Part shown: positions 10,802-24,410 of the stretch, one piece after another
Layout of the letters: each line of letters begins with the position of its first letter
How positions within the stretch are numbered: the first letter of the stretch is position 1
NCBI RefSeq assembly: GCF_037975245.1
Contig: NC_092575.1
Coordinates: forward strand, 28,357,341-28,421,340
Origin: Apostichopus japonicus
Taxonomy: Eukaryota; Echinodermata; Holothuroidea; Aspidochirotida; Stichopodidae
DNA length: 64,000 nucleotides
Reading direction: 5' to 3'
Position numbers and translations under genes: made by a program
Notes under the pieces: model-generated
The model's input: the letters and a program-made list of their open reading frames with translations, nothing else
Database searches by the model: none
Told to the model about the DNA's origin: nothing

Positions 10802-13800
10802 TTGCACATTTCATAAGAATGCATGGCTCGGTTTACATTTTGTGATATAATTCTGTAAAGGTTAATAATATGAAGTACAAATGAAAAGTTATTCTTCAAT
10901 GCTATTTTATTTTTTCCTGTATGTCTGTGAGGTTCTTGATTGTGGAAGAGATAACAGGAAATTGTCATTGTTACTTTATTTGTACATTGCCATCAAAATA
11001 AATTTATTAATAAGCACTGAATTATTCCTCTCTGCCTTCTTCCTCTCTTCGTCATATACCTTGTAGGCCAACATGCTCTCGTGATCACATACTTTTACTC
11101 GTTTTTCATTCCTTGTCCAAGGACCAAGGTTAAATGCAACCATGTGGGTGAGATGGAGTATTTATTAAACTCTTAGATGTAGTAAGGCAACACCTCAAAA
11201 AAAGGGCATAGTGGAAGACAGTTTTTTGTGAGGTTTAAGGTCATGTGAAGGCAACCATTAAACAACCCTATTGCCATGTTGGAGGCCACATTAACAAAAC
11301 AAAAAAAGAAGACATTTTAAAATTGCAAGTTTCATGTTAACATAATTGTATAATATATTGTTATTAAAATATGAATTAATATAATGTTAACATAATATAA
11401 TCCTAATTAAAAGACTTGCATAAAAGTAATTATTGAACACAAATATCAAGTTGCACCTTATTTAGGAAAGAAGAAATTCAAGCCATAAACATATTAAAAT
11501 TATTGTAGATATACTTAAATCAATTGCACATATGTTAGCAAACAATGTCTTTCAACCTAACACTTGAAATATTAAGATTCAAGAAAAGTTTCATACAGAT
11601 CTGATAAGAAAGTGGCTTTCATTATCGTAATAAAAAAAGGCTAACGATCATTTGTATTGCCCCCAAATTTATGCATTGCTAAAATACCAACAACTACTTG
11701 AGAAGAGTCACCAGATAAATATCTTGGCAATGAAAGCAGAATAGTTTCTGTTACTCCTATATGTTGCATTAGTCATGTGTTTGGTTACCATAGTTTATCT
11801 GAAGGTAGAACAACTTGTTACGGCCTGGGGGAGGGATCTCAAGCGTTGCTCGCAATTTCATGGTGAGTTTTAAAGCATACAAGCACATGTACATCCAGAA
11901 CGGTTCAAGAGCTGTTACTATTAAAAAGTTCCCTATCTGTGCTCAAGTTGAGAGTATTTGGATGGCCAGCTCAGCGCTGAGTGGAGAGTGTTTATCCGCT
12001 GTACTTATTACAACTTCCTTAGAACTAACAATTTCTATATTTATAAAGACATATCTAGGAAAATCCAACATTTGATAAATTTACATATTTGCGGTCTTTT
12101 CAGCATTTTCATTTGGGGGCAAATACTTTTTCGCTATTAACTATGTTGAATACATCATGCAAATAAAACATGGATGGAAATTTATAGACATAACAAAGGC
12201 CATTGATGTCTATCTTTGGTCCTCTGAAGGTGACAGAATATCATGTTTTTACAAAGTTAATTTAATTCTTTAATTTCCATGAATTCTTAAATTTCCTGGC
12301 ATAGTCCATATTCTTGGTTTACAATGTCATGTACGAAACAAGTTTCAAATCTTCATGAAATAGAAAGAAATCAAACGAAAAGGAAGAACATTTGAATAAT
12401 GTGAAGTTATTGCTAACATTAAAAACAAAGAATCATTGCACCAATTTACTGAAAATAAACAGTATCACAAAATAATGGACGTTTTGTTCTATCTGGAATA
12501 GTAAAATATCTGCCGATCCTGGTTAACATTTTCTACAAAATAGGTGTCATATAAAAGTTATATTTATCATTGTTATTGTGTTGGAAAGCTATTCCAGTAA
12601 GGAAGTGTGAGAACTGTCAATAATGCCTAAATGCACAATGGTAAGGATCAGTTAAATCTTTCATTTCTGTTCTTTACTTTTAATCGACACTATAGAAATA
12701 CGACAACACAAAATTTGCTTCATTAGTAACTCCTAAAACAAAGAAATTTTAAATAGAATTCTCTAAAAAATATAAATATATATTAATTCTATATCAACAA
12801 CTTACAAAAATTTCAGAATTTCAAAATTTGATCTCTTGATTTACTTTCAAACATGTCTTTAATTCAAAAATTCTTTGCCAAACATTATTACCATTTTGAC
12901 AAATTTTCAGAAGTAATTATTTGTAATCATAAATTATCCCATTATAAAAAACTTAATTTAAGAGTTCCATGTTAATTTCTTTTTAATATAAAATAAAACT
13001 GTTAGCAAACTGCTTATCCACTAGAGAGCTTGTGTAGGAGAAGGCCTACTTATTTTACACATAATTTCCTTTTTAATTAGAATTAATACCACTTTTCTAG
13101 TAATTTTTGTTTTCATACCAAGCGGCCTATTTAACATAATTTAATATTCTTAATTTGCAAAGAAAGGTGCGAGTTGCTAGCATTTCGTGAATCAAAGCTG
13201 TTACCATTGGATCTGTGTAGCAATTTGATCATGCTACATAACATAGATCTTCGTGTTGCTATAATAAATAAAAAACAAATTTCATGGTGACCCTGATGAG
13301 TGGCAATCTTTCAAAAGTGAAAATGTCCTTTGGCTTGTCAGTCTGTCTTACTGAATTATGTGAAACATTCATTTTAAGCAAACATTCATGTACCCCTCAA
13401 GCAAAGAGAGGGGGATTGGGATGCATGACAGTGGGGGGGGGGGTGGGGTATGTGGTTGGGCTAGCTGGTTATGCCATTCACAGACCTGCAATCTATAACG
13501 GTAAAATGAGAGAGGCCTAAACTGTCTCTCACATGTAAATGAACATTGAGGTTCCTGTATTCCGGTGAAAAGTGCCTCACGACATGGAGAACAGTTTGAG
13601 AGCTGTTTTACAATACTCTACAGTTACTACATACTAGAGTTTATAAACATCAGTTTACTATATAGTTCTCCTGATCACCGTGTAGATAAAATATTTGTCA
13701 ATACTGTCTATAAAACTAAATTCTCTGTATCAACATGTACATTTTAAGAAAGTAAAATCCAAATTTAATAGCAAATATTTAATGATTTGGGGAATTCATA

Positions 13801-14395
13801 AGTGATGATTCTTACCTGGTTCTAGTCTTCTTAATTATGCGCATACTAAATATGAACAAATCTGTAGAGAAGCTGGATTGTGAAAGTGCATAAGTAGGAG
13901 ACAGGTAGGTGGGGATGTACATTGAAAGCACCTCGAACCTATGACTTTACATCTTATCAAACTTGCTGTACTAAAGTAATAATTTTCAGGATATTTTTGA
14001 TATATTTTAACAAACATTTCTCTTGATTTCCAGAAGCAGCCCACCACTAAATCAGTAGTAACTGAGTTGTTCATACCTCAAACATCTCAGTTCATGAATA
14101 TGTTACCCAAATTGAATGAGTTTAAAGTTTAGAAATTTGATGATTTCAATACAAGATAGTACAAAAATAACCATCTTGAAATTTGTAATCTAAATTAGCA
14201 ACCTTTGGAACCAAACCTTTGTTTGATCTGGTCAAATTACTAAAGCAAACATCTAGTTCTGTGTGTAAATATTAGAAGGCCTGATGAAGGCGATTGAAAT
14301 AAAAACAAACTAAGAACAAATTAAAAGACAAAGATGGACAGACAATTAAATTAGACAAACACGCAATGAATGGAGCAAAATTAGTTTTACTGATA

Positions 14396-14790
14396 TGTAC
14401 CCTGTAACTTGATACTGTCATGGAGTGTTTTTACTATTTATATACCCTGTAACTTGATACTGTCATGGATTGGTTTTACTAATATGTACCCTGTAACTTG
14501 ATACTGTCATGGAGTGGTTTTACTATTTATATACCCTGTAACTTGATACTGTCATGGAGTGTTTTTACTATTTATATACCCTGTAACTTGATACTGTCAT
14601 GGAGTGTTTTTACTATTTATATACCCTGTAACTTGATACTGTCATGGAGTGGTTTTACTAATATATATCCTGTAACTTGATACTGTCATGGAGTGATTTT
14701 ACTAATATGTACCCTGTAAATTGATACTGTCATGGAACAGTTTTACTAATATGTACCCTGTAACTTGATACTGTCATGGACAGTTTTAAC
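14396..14790 (+). repeat. 44-45 bp minisatellite, about 8-9 copies
   Basis: The unit contains CCCTGTAACTTGATACTGTC followed by ATGGAGTG and a TTTTACTA spacer. Copies start near 14401, 14446, 14490 and onward. The short ORF across it is a by-product of the repeat. Confidence 0.9.
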
Positions 14791-15616
14791 AAACCTCAAT
14801 GGGAAACTATTTAATTATGGCCTGATATGACATGTTTATAATGTAGTAGCAACTTGTCAAGGACCAATGATGTTCAATGTACCCTTACATTTGATGCTAA
14901 GAGACCAATTTTTGGTGGAGTTTATAGAATTTATGAAACAATAGAATAACATTAACATGATATGCTAAACTGAGGAGGCAACCTCATCATCAATGTAGTC
15001 TTAAAAGAGCACTCCAGAGATACAATATAGCATATCTTAATATCTTGAAAACCACAATATCTGTATAAACATTATCCGAGCACTCAAATATTTTTTTTAG
15101 TTTTTTGGACTTCTGTAAGACTAACCTTGTGCCTACAGTGATCAAGTGAATTCATAAATGTCATTGATAACGATGTTATGAGGGCTTGGAGGGTCATGTA
15201 TTCAACAATTACACCCCTAAGTGGCATTCCTTTAAAACAAAGATACTTCAAAGCTTTCTTAATGTAACCAATTACAGTCATGTTGTGAACAAACAATGGA
15301 AGTGTCAGGTCAAAGGTCAAACCATAACTCAATCTATGATGTTATCCTTTAACTTTTCAAGCCACTGCTTGAATTTAAGAATTCTGATAAAAACCCTGCT
15401 TGTAAGAGTGAAGAGTGACCAAGCACTAATTCTTCATTAGTCTGTTGTGTTTTTCCTAAATGTAAACCAAATTTAAAAGGGGAATAAAAAATCGAAACAA
15501 AAATAAGCATATTATGACTCTCAATACCAGCACTAGTCTTGCATAAAAAAATTGGCAGATAATTATTTTATGATTAATTTAAAATCTATCCTGTAGGTTC
15601 CATGCTACAGTTGCTT

Positions 15617-18600
15617 TCACACTTCTGTTAAATTTTTCTTTAATTGTTCCTGATCACTGGAGCCAAATCCAATGCTCTCTAAGTAGTTGGGGATAGATCC
15701 GTACCTGAAAACCAAACGAAAAAATGAAGAAGCATAAACAGAAAAAAGCCATATCATCATCTGGTCGATAACTTGATATTGTGTTTTAAAGGGTGTGAAG
15801 ACTCGCGCAAAAAGAATCGTCTAATGCCGGTAATCTGACCTAGTTTCGACTGAGGTGTAACAGAAGTGTTAGACACCACCATTGATCCTAGAAAATATAC
15901 ACACACAGTTTGCTACCATCTGTAATTATAGACACTCGTGTACAGTCAGTACATACAGCTGTGGCCAATACCCACAGCACAGTGTACAATCAATACAGCG
16001 ATGGACATCTCAGGTCCAGCTAAAGATATCAAGGTATCATGTTTTATTACTGTACTGTCTGCATTTTGTAGCAACACGAACAAAACGTCACTCGCAAGCA
16101 ACGGAAAGTTAACTTTTTCATATGGCCGCATGCGGTTTGGGGCGAGTCTTCAATGCCTTTAATGTGGCTTCATACAAGTATATAAGCAAAATGCAAGTCA
16201 TATTATTTTGGTGATAATTCTTCTTAAACACAAATATCTGCTAGAAGATGCAAAGCAAGCAAACCTTCCGACAGAAATATGTGTTTATGATTAGGTATCA
16301 CAGAGACAATGGTATGAATTTATTTTTGCTAAGGCCAGTATTTGTATTTAATTGATTATGGCAAATTCATATATTGCATTGTGTAAGCCTCTTTGTAACA
16401 ATGTTTAATATTAACAAAGATGGTAATCACAGAAATGATTAATAGAGATGCTGTCTGGGTGGTATCAGCACTGTTATGTATACACATACACATAGCTACA
16501 TACACAATGCATTAATCAATTGACTTTGATCATGAATAAACATCATGACAAGTTCAGTTTGTCCATTAGTTAATTATAGTCTTCTTTCAGTTGCTAGGTG
16601 ATGATCAGAGATAAGCCTGCACATACTCAGACGTTACAGGGAATAATTTACAGTTCAAATTTTGCACAGTAGTTTTGAAGGTCACTCGACTTCCTGTTAT
16701 AAAATACTTTGCAATGATTCCTGCGTCCAAAAACTGCTATATATGCATTTTTGCAGTTCTATAGAAGTATTTACCAATTGCAGATTGCAATGTGATATGG
16801 GTCAATCCATGCCAAATCAACAGATTTTTGTATTGATTCCACCTCGACCCCCTCAGAATCGCCTGAAATTGATATGGTGTCTTGCCACATGTCTCAAAGG
16901 ATGAAATTGGGCAAAAAGACTTTTGAAAACTTTTTAGTTGCTAGGATACGGCCATGCCTAGCAACGAAATCCAGGTTGCATTTTAAGAGCCCTAAATTTG
17001 TGTCAAGTTTGTGATATATATACCAGATAATTATTAACCCATTATCAATGAAAGAGAAGAGATAAATCAATATAACTTGAGGGACACTAATTAAACTACT
17101 TAAATTTCAATTTATAGATCTGGGTATTCTGAAGTCTATTGTTTAATGTATAGCTGCAGTTAATTACAAAAACTGGAAATTTCTACCATATTACCATAAC
17201 CAAAAAGGCAAAATTCTGTGTATTTGGTCAGATATTTCCAACTTGTGTTAAGTGGCAGGACTAAATATTTGATGATGACATTTCTCATGCCCCCCCCCCC
17301 AAACTCCCAATTTCTCTTAGACCAAAGAAGTACTATACACAACAAATCATGATGATATGTGCTGTACTCATTAACCTGGTCATTTTAACCATTAATTAAT
17401 ATTCACCCTCCTGACCTCCCTTGGAAAGAATCTGTCGAGATGAATTGTTGCTTGGCGACCATTGGTTGACACCAATGGTAGCTACTTTTATTATCAAGGT
17501 CATTATTTACATTAACAATCCTCTCTATTGTTCGATGTCAATCCTATCATACACAATGTACACACATGTTAATATCTGTTAAAAATAAACATTAATGCTT
17601 TCTTCACACAGTAAGAAACAATGACACACTAGTCCTAAACAAATAAATCAGGGCTAAAGAACACAACCGATTGGCAACACTCACTCCATACTGTACAACA
17701 TCTTTGCACCATTTTCTCAACTCTTATATGCGTCTATGGCTTATTGGCCAGATGCCAATGTTTCTATGGCAACTCAGATCACTGAGAATCTAGTAAAATG
17801 TAAGGTCAGGTGTGTTGCACCTAACCCCCCCCCCCCCACCTACCCTCTAGCCTTTAGCCCCAACCTCCGGTATACCCAAGCCTTACATCAACTGGTGAAG
17901 AGCAAACAATTATAAGACCTACATGTAAACAGAGACAGTTGATAGGGATCTGTACATAGGGACATTGTTTTACAAGGACATTGTTTTACAGTGTTGACAT
18001 CAACAGGGTTTCTATTTTACATAGCACATGTATGCAGTACACAATACACAGTATGCAGTTTTTATCAATATCGATAGCCTGAGCTGTGTTGTGTACATGT
18101 GTAGGTGATAGAGGAGAGAACTATTAATCCTTGATCCAGCATCAAGGACCAGCCTCTGTTATCAGTATAAATAGCCGAGATAAAAGATGTCAAAACAAGA
18201 TAATTATGACCTCGTGGTCACACAGATCCATTTAAAAAGTATATTCATCCTAACATGATCTCAAAGAACTAATATTGGCAGTGCTGGCATCAGGGCCGTC
18301 TTAACGCATGGGCCCATTGGGCCCTGGCCCAGGGCCCCGCGATGTCAGGGGCCCCGCAATCGTAGTAACCCCATGTCTTAATCTGGGAGGAAAACTTATT
18401 TAATAGGTCATTATGCCTGATTGAATTCGATACTTGACAACTTGTGACGAGAGTTGGTGAAACACACGTATGAGAGTTTGACATTAAATATTCGAATCTG
18501 AGTTGGCAACCCTGGAATATACAATGCGCCGAGGGCTTACAACACCAGACAACTCGGGTCCGCGGTCCAAGCACCGGTCATTTTTTCAGTGCAATTCTCA

Positions 18601-21600
18601 CCCAGGAGAATATATCCGGTAAGTTGATATTCATTTTCCATCACTTAAAATCGATTACCGTCATACTGTATAAGGTCATAAATAAAAGAGCCTTTCGGCA
18701 CATCAATGATCAGGTGGAATTGATCCTAAATCTTATCTACTGTAATTACTTTGTGAGCTCTTTATAGGCATGTCCATGATGTCCTAGTAGAAGAAGTGAA
18801 CTGCTCCTATGCTATGTCCGATGTCTAGATAACCCTTTACGTCCCAATGTATGAGTGTGTCATACATTGGAGAAAAATTGTTCAATTTGTTTTTAATTCC
18901 ATAACCCAACACCCCTCTGAAGGGAAGCATGGCTTATTTGAAAGAGAACAGTCATGGCTTTCAATTTAAATTAGTTTTTATGGGGGGGAGGGGTTTGGGG
19001 GAGAAATTGTTCATTATTTTTCTCGAAACTTTGTTTACATTTCATTTGACCCCGATTTTGACCCCAGGTCAAAAAAAATCTAACTCCCACAAAAAAAAAC
19101 ACAAAAAAAATATTTGCTTTCTAAGACCTCCCAATATGTACTGATTCTGTACAGAGACCTACAGCTGCATTAAGTTTCGGATTAGGGAGTAATTGCTAAA
19201 ATACATCACAGAAACCCTGTTTTCCCAAAAATTTGTGTCATTTTTGGTCCAAGACTTTGAACAAAAAATTTCAAGACTCTCCCCCCCAGATACCATATCT
19301 AATTATATATATCATTCGATTCCTTATGGTTTTCTACGCTGGTGTGTATTTTTTACATTTTTTTTAAACGATATAGCAAATTTTTTCAAACTCACTTGAT
19401 TGAGGGGCCCCGCTCCATTGCCGGGCCCAGTGATCTCTTAAGACGGCCCTGGCTGGCATCGATAAATGTACAGCCAAATTAGGGGGGTGATACAAAGTTC
19501 AATTTTATTTTTAGTGTGAACACCGGAGCAACTAAAACTTACATCAGTTGAAGATATGTGGATTAAATTTATCCTGTGTGAAATGTTACAGACATGATAT
19601 TGACTATCTCAACAACAATTGAAGCACTTTAGTAAGGACATTTTCTGGGATTCCATAGCAAAAGAAAGAATAAAAACGTTTCAACGACAGACAGTTTTTC
19701 AATGTCAGTTTAATTTTGGATTCCCCCTCTCTTCCTGGTCCCTCTTCTCCCCTCTCCACCACCAAAAATGTATTTGTTGTTTCCATGAGCTTGATACCAA
19801 TATTAAAATAAGGAATACAAGCAACTCATCTAGGTTACAATCTTTCAGTTTACAAGCACTATTTTCCCAATTTTATCCTCTAATACAGATCAGTTCCATA
19901 TCTGAATTTGTTCGTAATTCCTACATGTCTTTCAAACAACTTACTTAGTCCTCAAGTAGCTTAAGATTTCTATCATGGTTTCTTTTTTGGCCTCAGCAAA
20001 AGATTCATCCATCGACCAATTATATCCAGCTGAAATATTCTGCATTACCTTCCCTTTAACCTCCTTTAGACCTGCCTGTTAACAAGGAGAGTAAAATGGC
20101 ACATATGATATAGGCATATATACATCTGTATTAACTTTGTCAAGATTAACCGATTAGAGATTAACAATTAAAAGAGGAAGTGAAGGGTTTAAAAAAAATT
20201 AATCAGAGATGATTATTAGAAAACAATGTCAAACTACTTCTTAAAAAATCATTCACTGTTCCTATTCCCATAACAATACACACATGAAGATAAATTACTA
20301 GTAGCAGGACATACAGTGAACTAGTTTGGGGGGGGGGGGTGAGGGAGGGAGGGGATGGAATTAGGACTAATGAAAAACAATGGTAAATTCAATTCATCAA
20401 ACAGCCAGACTCTGTTAAAAGTGAAACTCTCTTGAGCTAAGCCTAATTCTGTACCATCTTTCTGCAAGTAGCGCAGTACATGTACAAAGTCTATATTTCT
20501 GCAGACACCAGCAATTTGAACAATTAATACACTTGAAATGTACTTCACAAACTCACAAATCAATGTAAGCAACACTGGGATAGATTTTCCTACCAGCAAA
20601 GCTAATTAGTTTAAAAGTTGTTACAGCTTGCCAGGCATGTACATATACATGTAAAGATCGTGCAATGATGGAAAAAAAAATTCTAGAGCAATTTATTGTA
20701 GTCCTGCCCATTTGTATAATCGGAAAATAAACTTTGTTTGTATTGCTGTGAAGAGGTCTAGGGGAAGGGAGGGGTTGAGTGGAATAAAGGGGAATAAGAG
20801 GGGTAGCCATGTAGAGAACATGTTAAGGGGAGTGGTTAAAAGTAGATGTAGCAGGTCTCTGATGTCCTTCATCTTGAAAGTAAGCATACTGTAATTTTTT
20901 GAAATTGATCTACTGACCTCAGACAAGGCATAATCATCCGCAATGTAATCATCAGAATGACCTAACACCGATTGAACCAAAGCTATCAGTATCCCAGTCC
21001 TGTCCTTTCCAATCGCACAGTTGACTAAGGCTGGTAAAACCTCTGGCTGAGTCAGTAGTCGAAGACCTGTTGAGAGAAAACTTGTCTGGGTTGGTACAGT
21101 ACTTCATACTCCAATTACTGCAATTCCACAATGTAGTTTATTGTAAGGTTCCCTGCCCATTTACATGACTATATCAGTTAATGTGAAGGTATAGTACTTT
21201 GTTATTAGGGAGGCTCTGTCTACAGCAGGGCTATAATTAACCGACATCACTAACATTAAATTGCAGTAATGCCCCCTGAAGAAACATCCATTAACTACAG
21301 GCATAACAACTCTCAGGAAATGTTTTCAATTTTAATCATATTTGCATACTTTATTTGCTGGAAGTAATGGATGTCAATGAACTTACTGGTGGATATCTGC
21401 TTTCCGCTCAGATCTAACATATCTTTGTAGGAAGAAGCGAGTCCACCAGGGTTGATCAAAGTCTTTGAAAAGTATTGCGTCGCGTATTTACTACCGAAGA
21501 TGGCATCCACTGCTAGAAACAGAAATAGTTTAAACCCTTGTAAGATTGATAATCTCTTCAACATTGGTATTATTAAATGATAGCCAATATAATTAATTAT

Positions 21601-21936
21601 ATATCTCCTTCTTGGAGTGTCACCACACTTGGGTTTATGAATTAGTTCCGTTTCCAATGGCCACTGTGATTTTGTATCACCTAATTCTTTGTTGCTGAAT
21701 ATTACACGATGAACTTCCCTGTCTTGGTCCAGTAGCTTGTCACCCCGTGCTTTTTGGTATTCTTGGACAGATCTTAAATCTAACACAGTTTTCAAATTGA
21801 GCTCCTCTAAAATCGCACAATCTTCTTCAGTGATGTTATCTTGTCTCGCTGAGCGAAACAGCCTTCCACTCTTTACGACACAACGAAAATTGTACACACT
21901 CTTGATGGTTGTACTGGCAGTGCAGTTGTCTTCCAT
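15617..21936 (-). CDS. Tyrosine phosphatase, PF13350-type (CX5R class)
   Basis: Four coding exons on the minus strand: 21936-21387, 21066-20918, 20075-19945 and 15704-15617. They total 918 nt, 305 residues, with a TGA stop. Junctions are GT-AG and phases match. Exon 1 carries the family's N-terminal signature: VYNFRCVVKSGRLFRSARQD followed by LNLKTVLDLRSVQEYQ. Exon 2 carries the P-loop NCAIGKDRTG, with Cys200 and Arg206 as the predicted nucleophile and phosphate-binding residue (C-x5-R-T). The GKDRTG form is typical of the LipA/MptpB-like phosphatases grouped in PF13350, which dephosphorylate phosphotyrosine and sometimes phosphoinositides. Exon 3 includes ISAGYNWSMDESFAEAKK; exon 4 reads YGSIPNYLESIGFGS. 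The residue before the catalytic Cys is Asn, not the common His. No signal peptide is evident; a hydrophobic stretch (about residues 117-144) probably belongs to the fold. Intron 3 (15705-19944) holds a TTAA-type MITE and a hAT-like element. The biological substrate is unknown. Confidence 0.9.
15790..16158. mobile_element. TTAA-flanked MITE, copy 1 (intact)
   Basis: 369 bp with inverted ends AGGGTGTGAAGACTCGCGC (left) and GCGAGTCTTCAATGCCT (right), bounded by TTAA on both sides. TTAA duplication is typical of piggyBac-type transposition, so a piggyBac-mobilised MITE is the likely class. There is no transposase. This is the reference copy for the rearranged copies at 42830 and 51075. It lies in intron 3 of the phosphatase gene. 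Confidence 0.75.
18291..19451. mobile_element. 1161-bp non-autonomous hAT-like element
   Basis: The left end starts CAGGGCCGTCTTAACGCATG; the right end is TCTTAAGACGGCCCTG. A perfect 8-bp duplication GCTGGCAT flanks it (18283-18290 and 19452-19459). An 8-bp TSD and a CAGGG-type terminus fit the hAT superfamily. GGGCCC-rich stretches follow inside both ends. The inner ORFs are short and match nothing recognised, so it needs a transposase in trans. It sits in intron 3 of the phosphatase gene. Confidence 0.88.
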
Positions 21937-23144
21937 TGTTAGGACTGTGTGACGTACCCCGTCTGATGAGTTACTGACCCTGAGATCAAGAAAAATAGGC
22001 CGATAAGTTAACAGACCTTTTACTCTCCCAGGATTACAGGAAATTGGTCTTTCAATATTTCATTAGTAAAAGTGATGCAAATATGTTGCCCTCCAATGCA
22101 GTACCATCACTGATATCACTTGTAATCTTTGTTCAAGGCTAAACTTATTTGGCAATTAGTTCCAACCATCCAAATTGACTCCAATAACCAGCTACTTCCT
22201 GCTTTGCAGTAATAATAACTTCACTTCAGCATAAACTCTGTAGCATGTTTATACAAGGAATGACTCACCAACAGGGCTAGTAAGATTTTAAGCATAGAGA
22301 AGTAGCATTTAGGAATGAATGCTCATAGAGTCAAGGGTGAAAATAATCAGTTACTCAAAACTAACCAACCAAAACTAACTAGGATATTGATTGGCTTTTA
22401 GTCTGCAACTAGTTGTCTACAAAGTTTCGTCTGGGTGCTTCGTACACAAAGCTCAGTACCACTTTTTTTTTTAAATTGTACTGTATGTAAACATGTTACT
22501 ACTTTACATGGGAAATATAACATAATTAAGAAACATATCAAAAATTGAACATGGAAACTAAATTCCCTCCAAAGTATACATATTTCATGTCTTGTAAGAT
22601 ATATACCTGCAAGCTGCATTATTAATAGGGTTTTCAAAACCTTGCAGGCCATGGGCAATTTCCACACAGCCAATGCTACACTTTGCCCACCTGTAGTGAA
22701 ATAACCATGGTTTTGAAAGGTTAATATACAGTAGTAAAGGGGAAGAGGAATACAGAGAAAGGTAAGTGGAGAGACAGAAGATGTACTGGGGACACTTGGG
22801 GCAATATAGCTCTATCCTCTCCCTCCCTCCCCCTCCTACCCCCACCCCCATGTAACACCACTTTCATGTACAATGTTAAAGCTCACAAGTCACAATTCCC
22901 CTCCAAATAAAATAAACTTAAATAATATATCAGGGAATGACCTAGTTATACACACTCAAGTGGCCCAAGGTTCTACACAATACCAAGTGAACATGGGGCA
23001 ACTGTCACAGAAACTTGGTCCACGATCCTTAAAACAATTCTTTCACCTCTGGTCCGGTTCTGGATTATCAATCCATTAAGTACGCACAAAGCTAGGCACA
23101 GTGCATATGTTTTGACTGGACATTTAAAACTTAAAGAATACGTT

Positions 23145-23940
23145 GTGGCTATTCGCACGAACGTAATCGTGCGAATAACATTGACTATTAGCACGCATGT
23201 AACTTGACCAATGGGCGCTCGTGGTTGATGTAACCAATGAACTGTCCTGATATGTGCTGGCCGGGAGGGATGAACAGGACATCGATGGACAATAACACAG
23301 CAGTGCATGACAATGGAACAGGAATTTGATAACTATGGGGATTTTCAGGGTTATGTTCAAAGGATATGGATACTTTTTCTATTTTTGTAATAAAGGATTC
23401 CAAAACCGTCGAAGCAGCAAACAAGCTACTAGATGAATTAAGTTCATCATATTCCTTATGCATTTTAAGAAAGTTTTGCAACAAATCTTTTCTGAAATAT
23501 TCCAACAAAATCTTTAATTATTTCTCTGAATTTTCCCAGAATTGATCACATCTTTGATTTCTCTCATATTTTACAGATTTGGCTATTGATTTTGAAAAAG
23601 ATAACCTTTTTTTTGAGAATCAGCAAATTTTCATCGACCAAAATCTTCAGGGGGGCTAGTGGGGGGGGGGGGGCAAATCGACCGTGCACACCCAACACTG
23701 TGGTTGGGGCCATGGTTTACCTTCCCCGCCGACTAAGTGCTTTTCTAATCACTACATTCTAACATGCCTACTTATACCCACATACACGTTCGTGCGAATA
23801 GCAATCCTTATTGGCACGCTTTCGTGTGTAAAGTCACTGTCTATAAGCACGAGCATGTTCGTGCGAATATCGATGTTTATTGGTACGTCAACGTAACAAT
23901 AACGGTTGTTATTGGCACGTGCACGTGCCAATAGACACGA
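23145..23940. mobile_element. Possible element with palindromic GCACG ends
   Basis: The left side begins GTGGCTATTCGCACGAACGT. The right side ends with ATTGGCACGTGCACGTGCCA then ATAGACAC. The motif ATT[CG]GCACG and its complement recur as short palindromes in both flanks, around a central stretch with a poly-G run. The left terminus shares GTGGCTATTC with the MITE at 4242. No target duplication was found, so the boundaries are tentative. Confidence 0.3.
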
Positions 23941-24410
23941 CCTAAAGAATAAGATAACACAACACATACATTGATACCACGTCTGTCAGTACTACAATCC
24001 AATTCCAAGATGTCTACAATAGGCTTTGTGATTCTGACAGAACATTCTATGTGACAAGCTGACAACTAAAATGGATGTATCACAATATTACTATTTTCTA
24101 GTTGTCAAAAATTAAAGCCTTAGAAGTTGAGCGCAAATTAAGCAAACCGTGTCTTTTTTCTCTTACCTCGTTCTCGTAGTCGAAGCCTTGTATCACTATC
24201 AGACTACAAAACTGTCTGTAATACTGTTTATTGCCGTTTCGCACTTTTGATCAGATCAGCTGTTCCGAGTATTTTCACCAAAGACTATTCACCTTCGGGA
24301 AGAAAGGACACAGGATATTTTGGTGTAACGAATGTAATTGTTATCGGGGACAGCGCCCGCGGTATTATGGTACCCGTGTAAGACGCGCCGTTGGTAACTT
24401 CGTCACGGTT

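Larger units (their letters stand above)
8734..15616. other. Intergenic between BACURD and the phosphatase
   Basis: This includes the 3'UTR of BACURD, whose poly(A) signal could not be placed; an AATAAA near 9875 is one candidate. The rest is AT-rich with no recognised exon. The repeats at 10612-10801 and 14396-14790 are listed separately. Confidence 0.55.

Noticed and set aside
14396-14790. CRISPR-like regular repeats
   Set aside because: Units are contiguous with no unique spacers, in an animal genome; this is a minisatellite.
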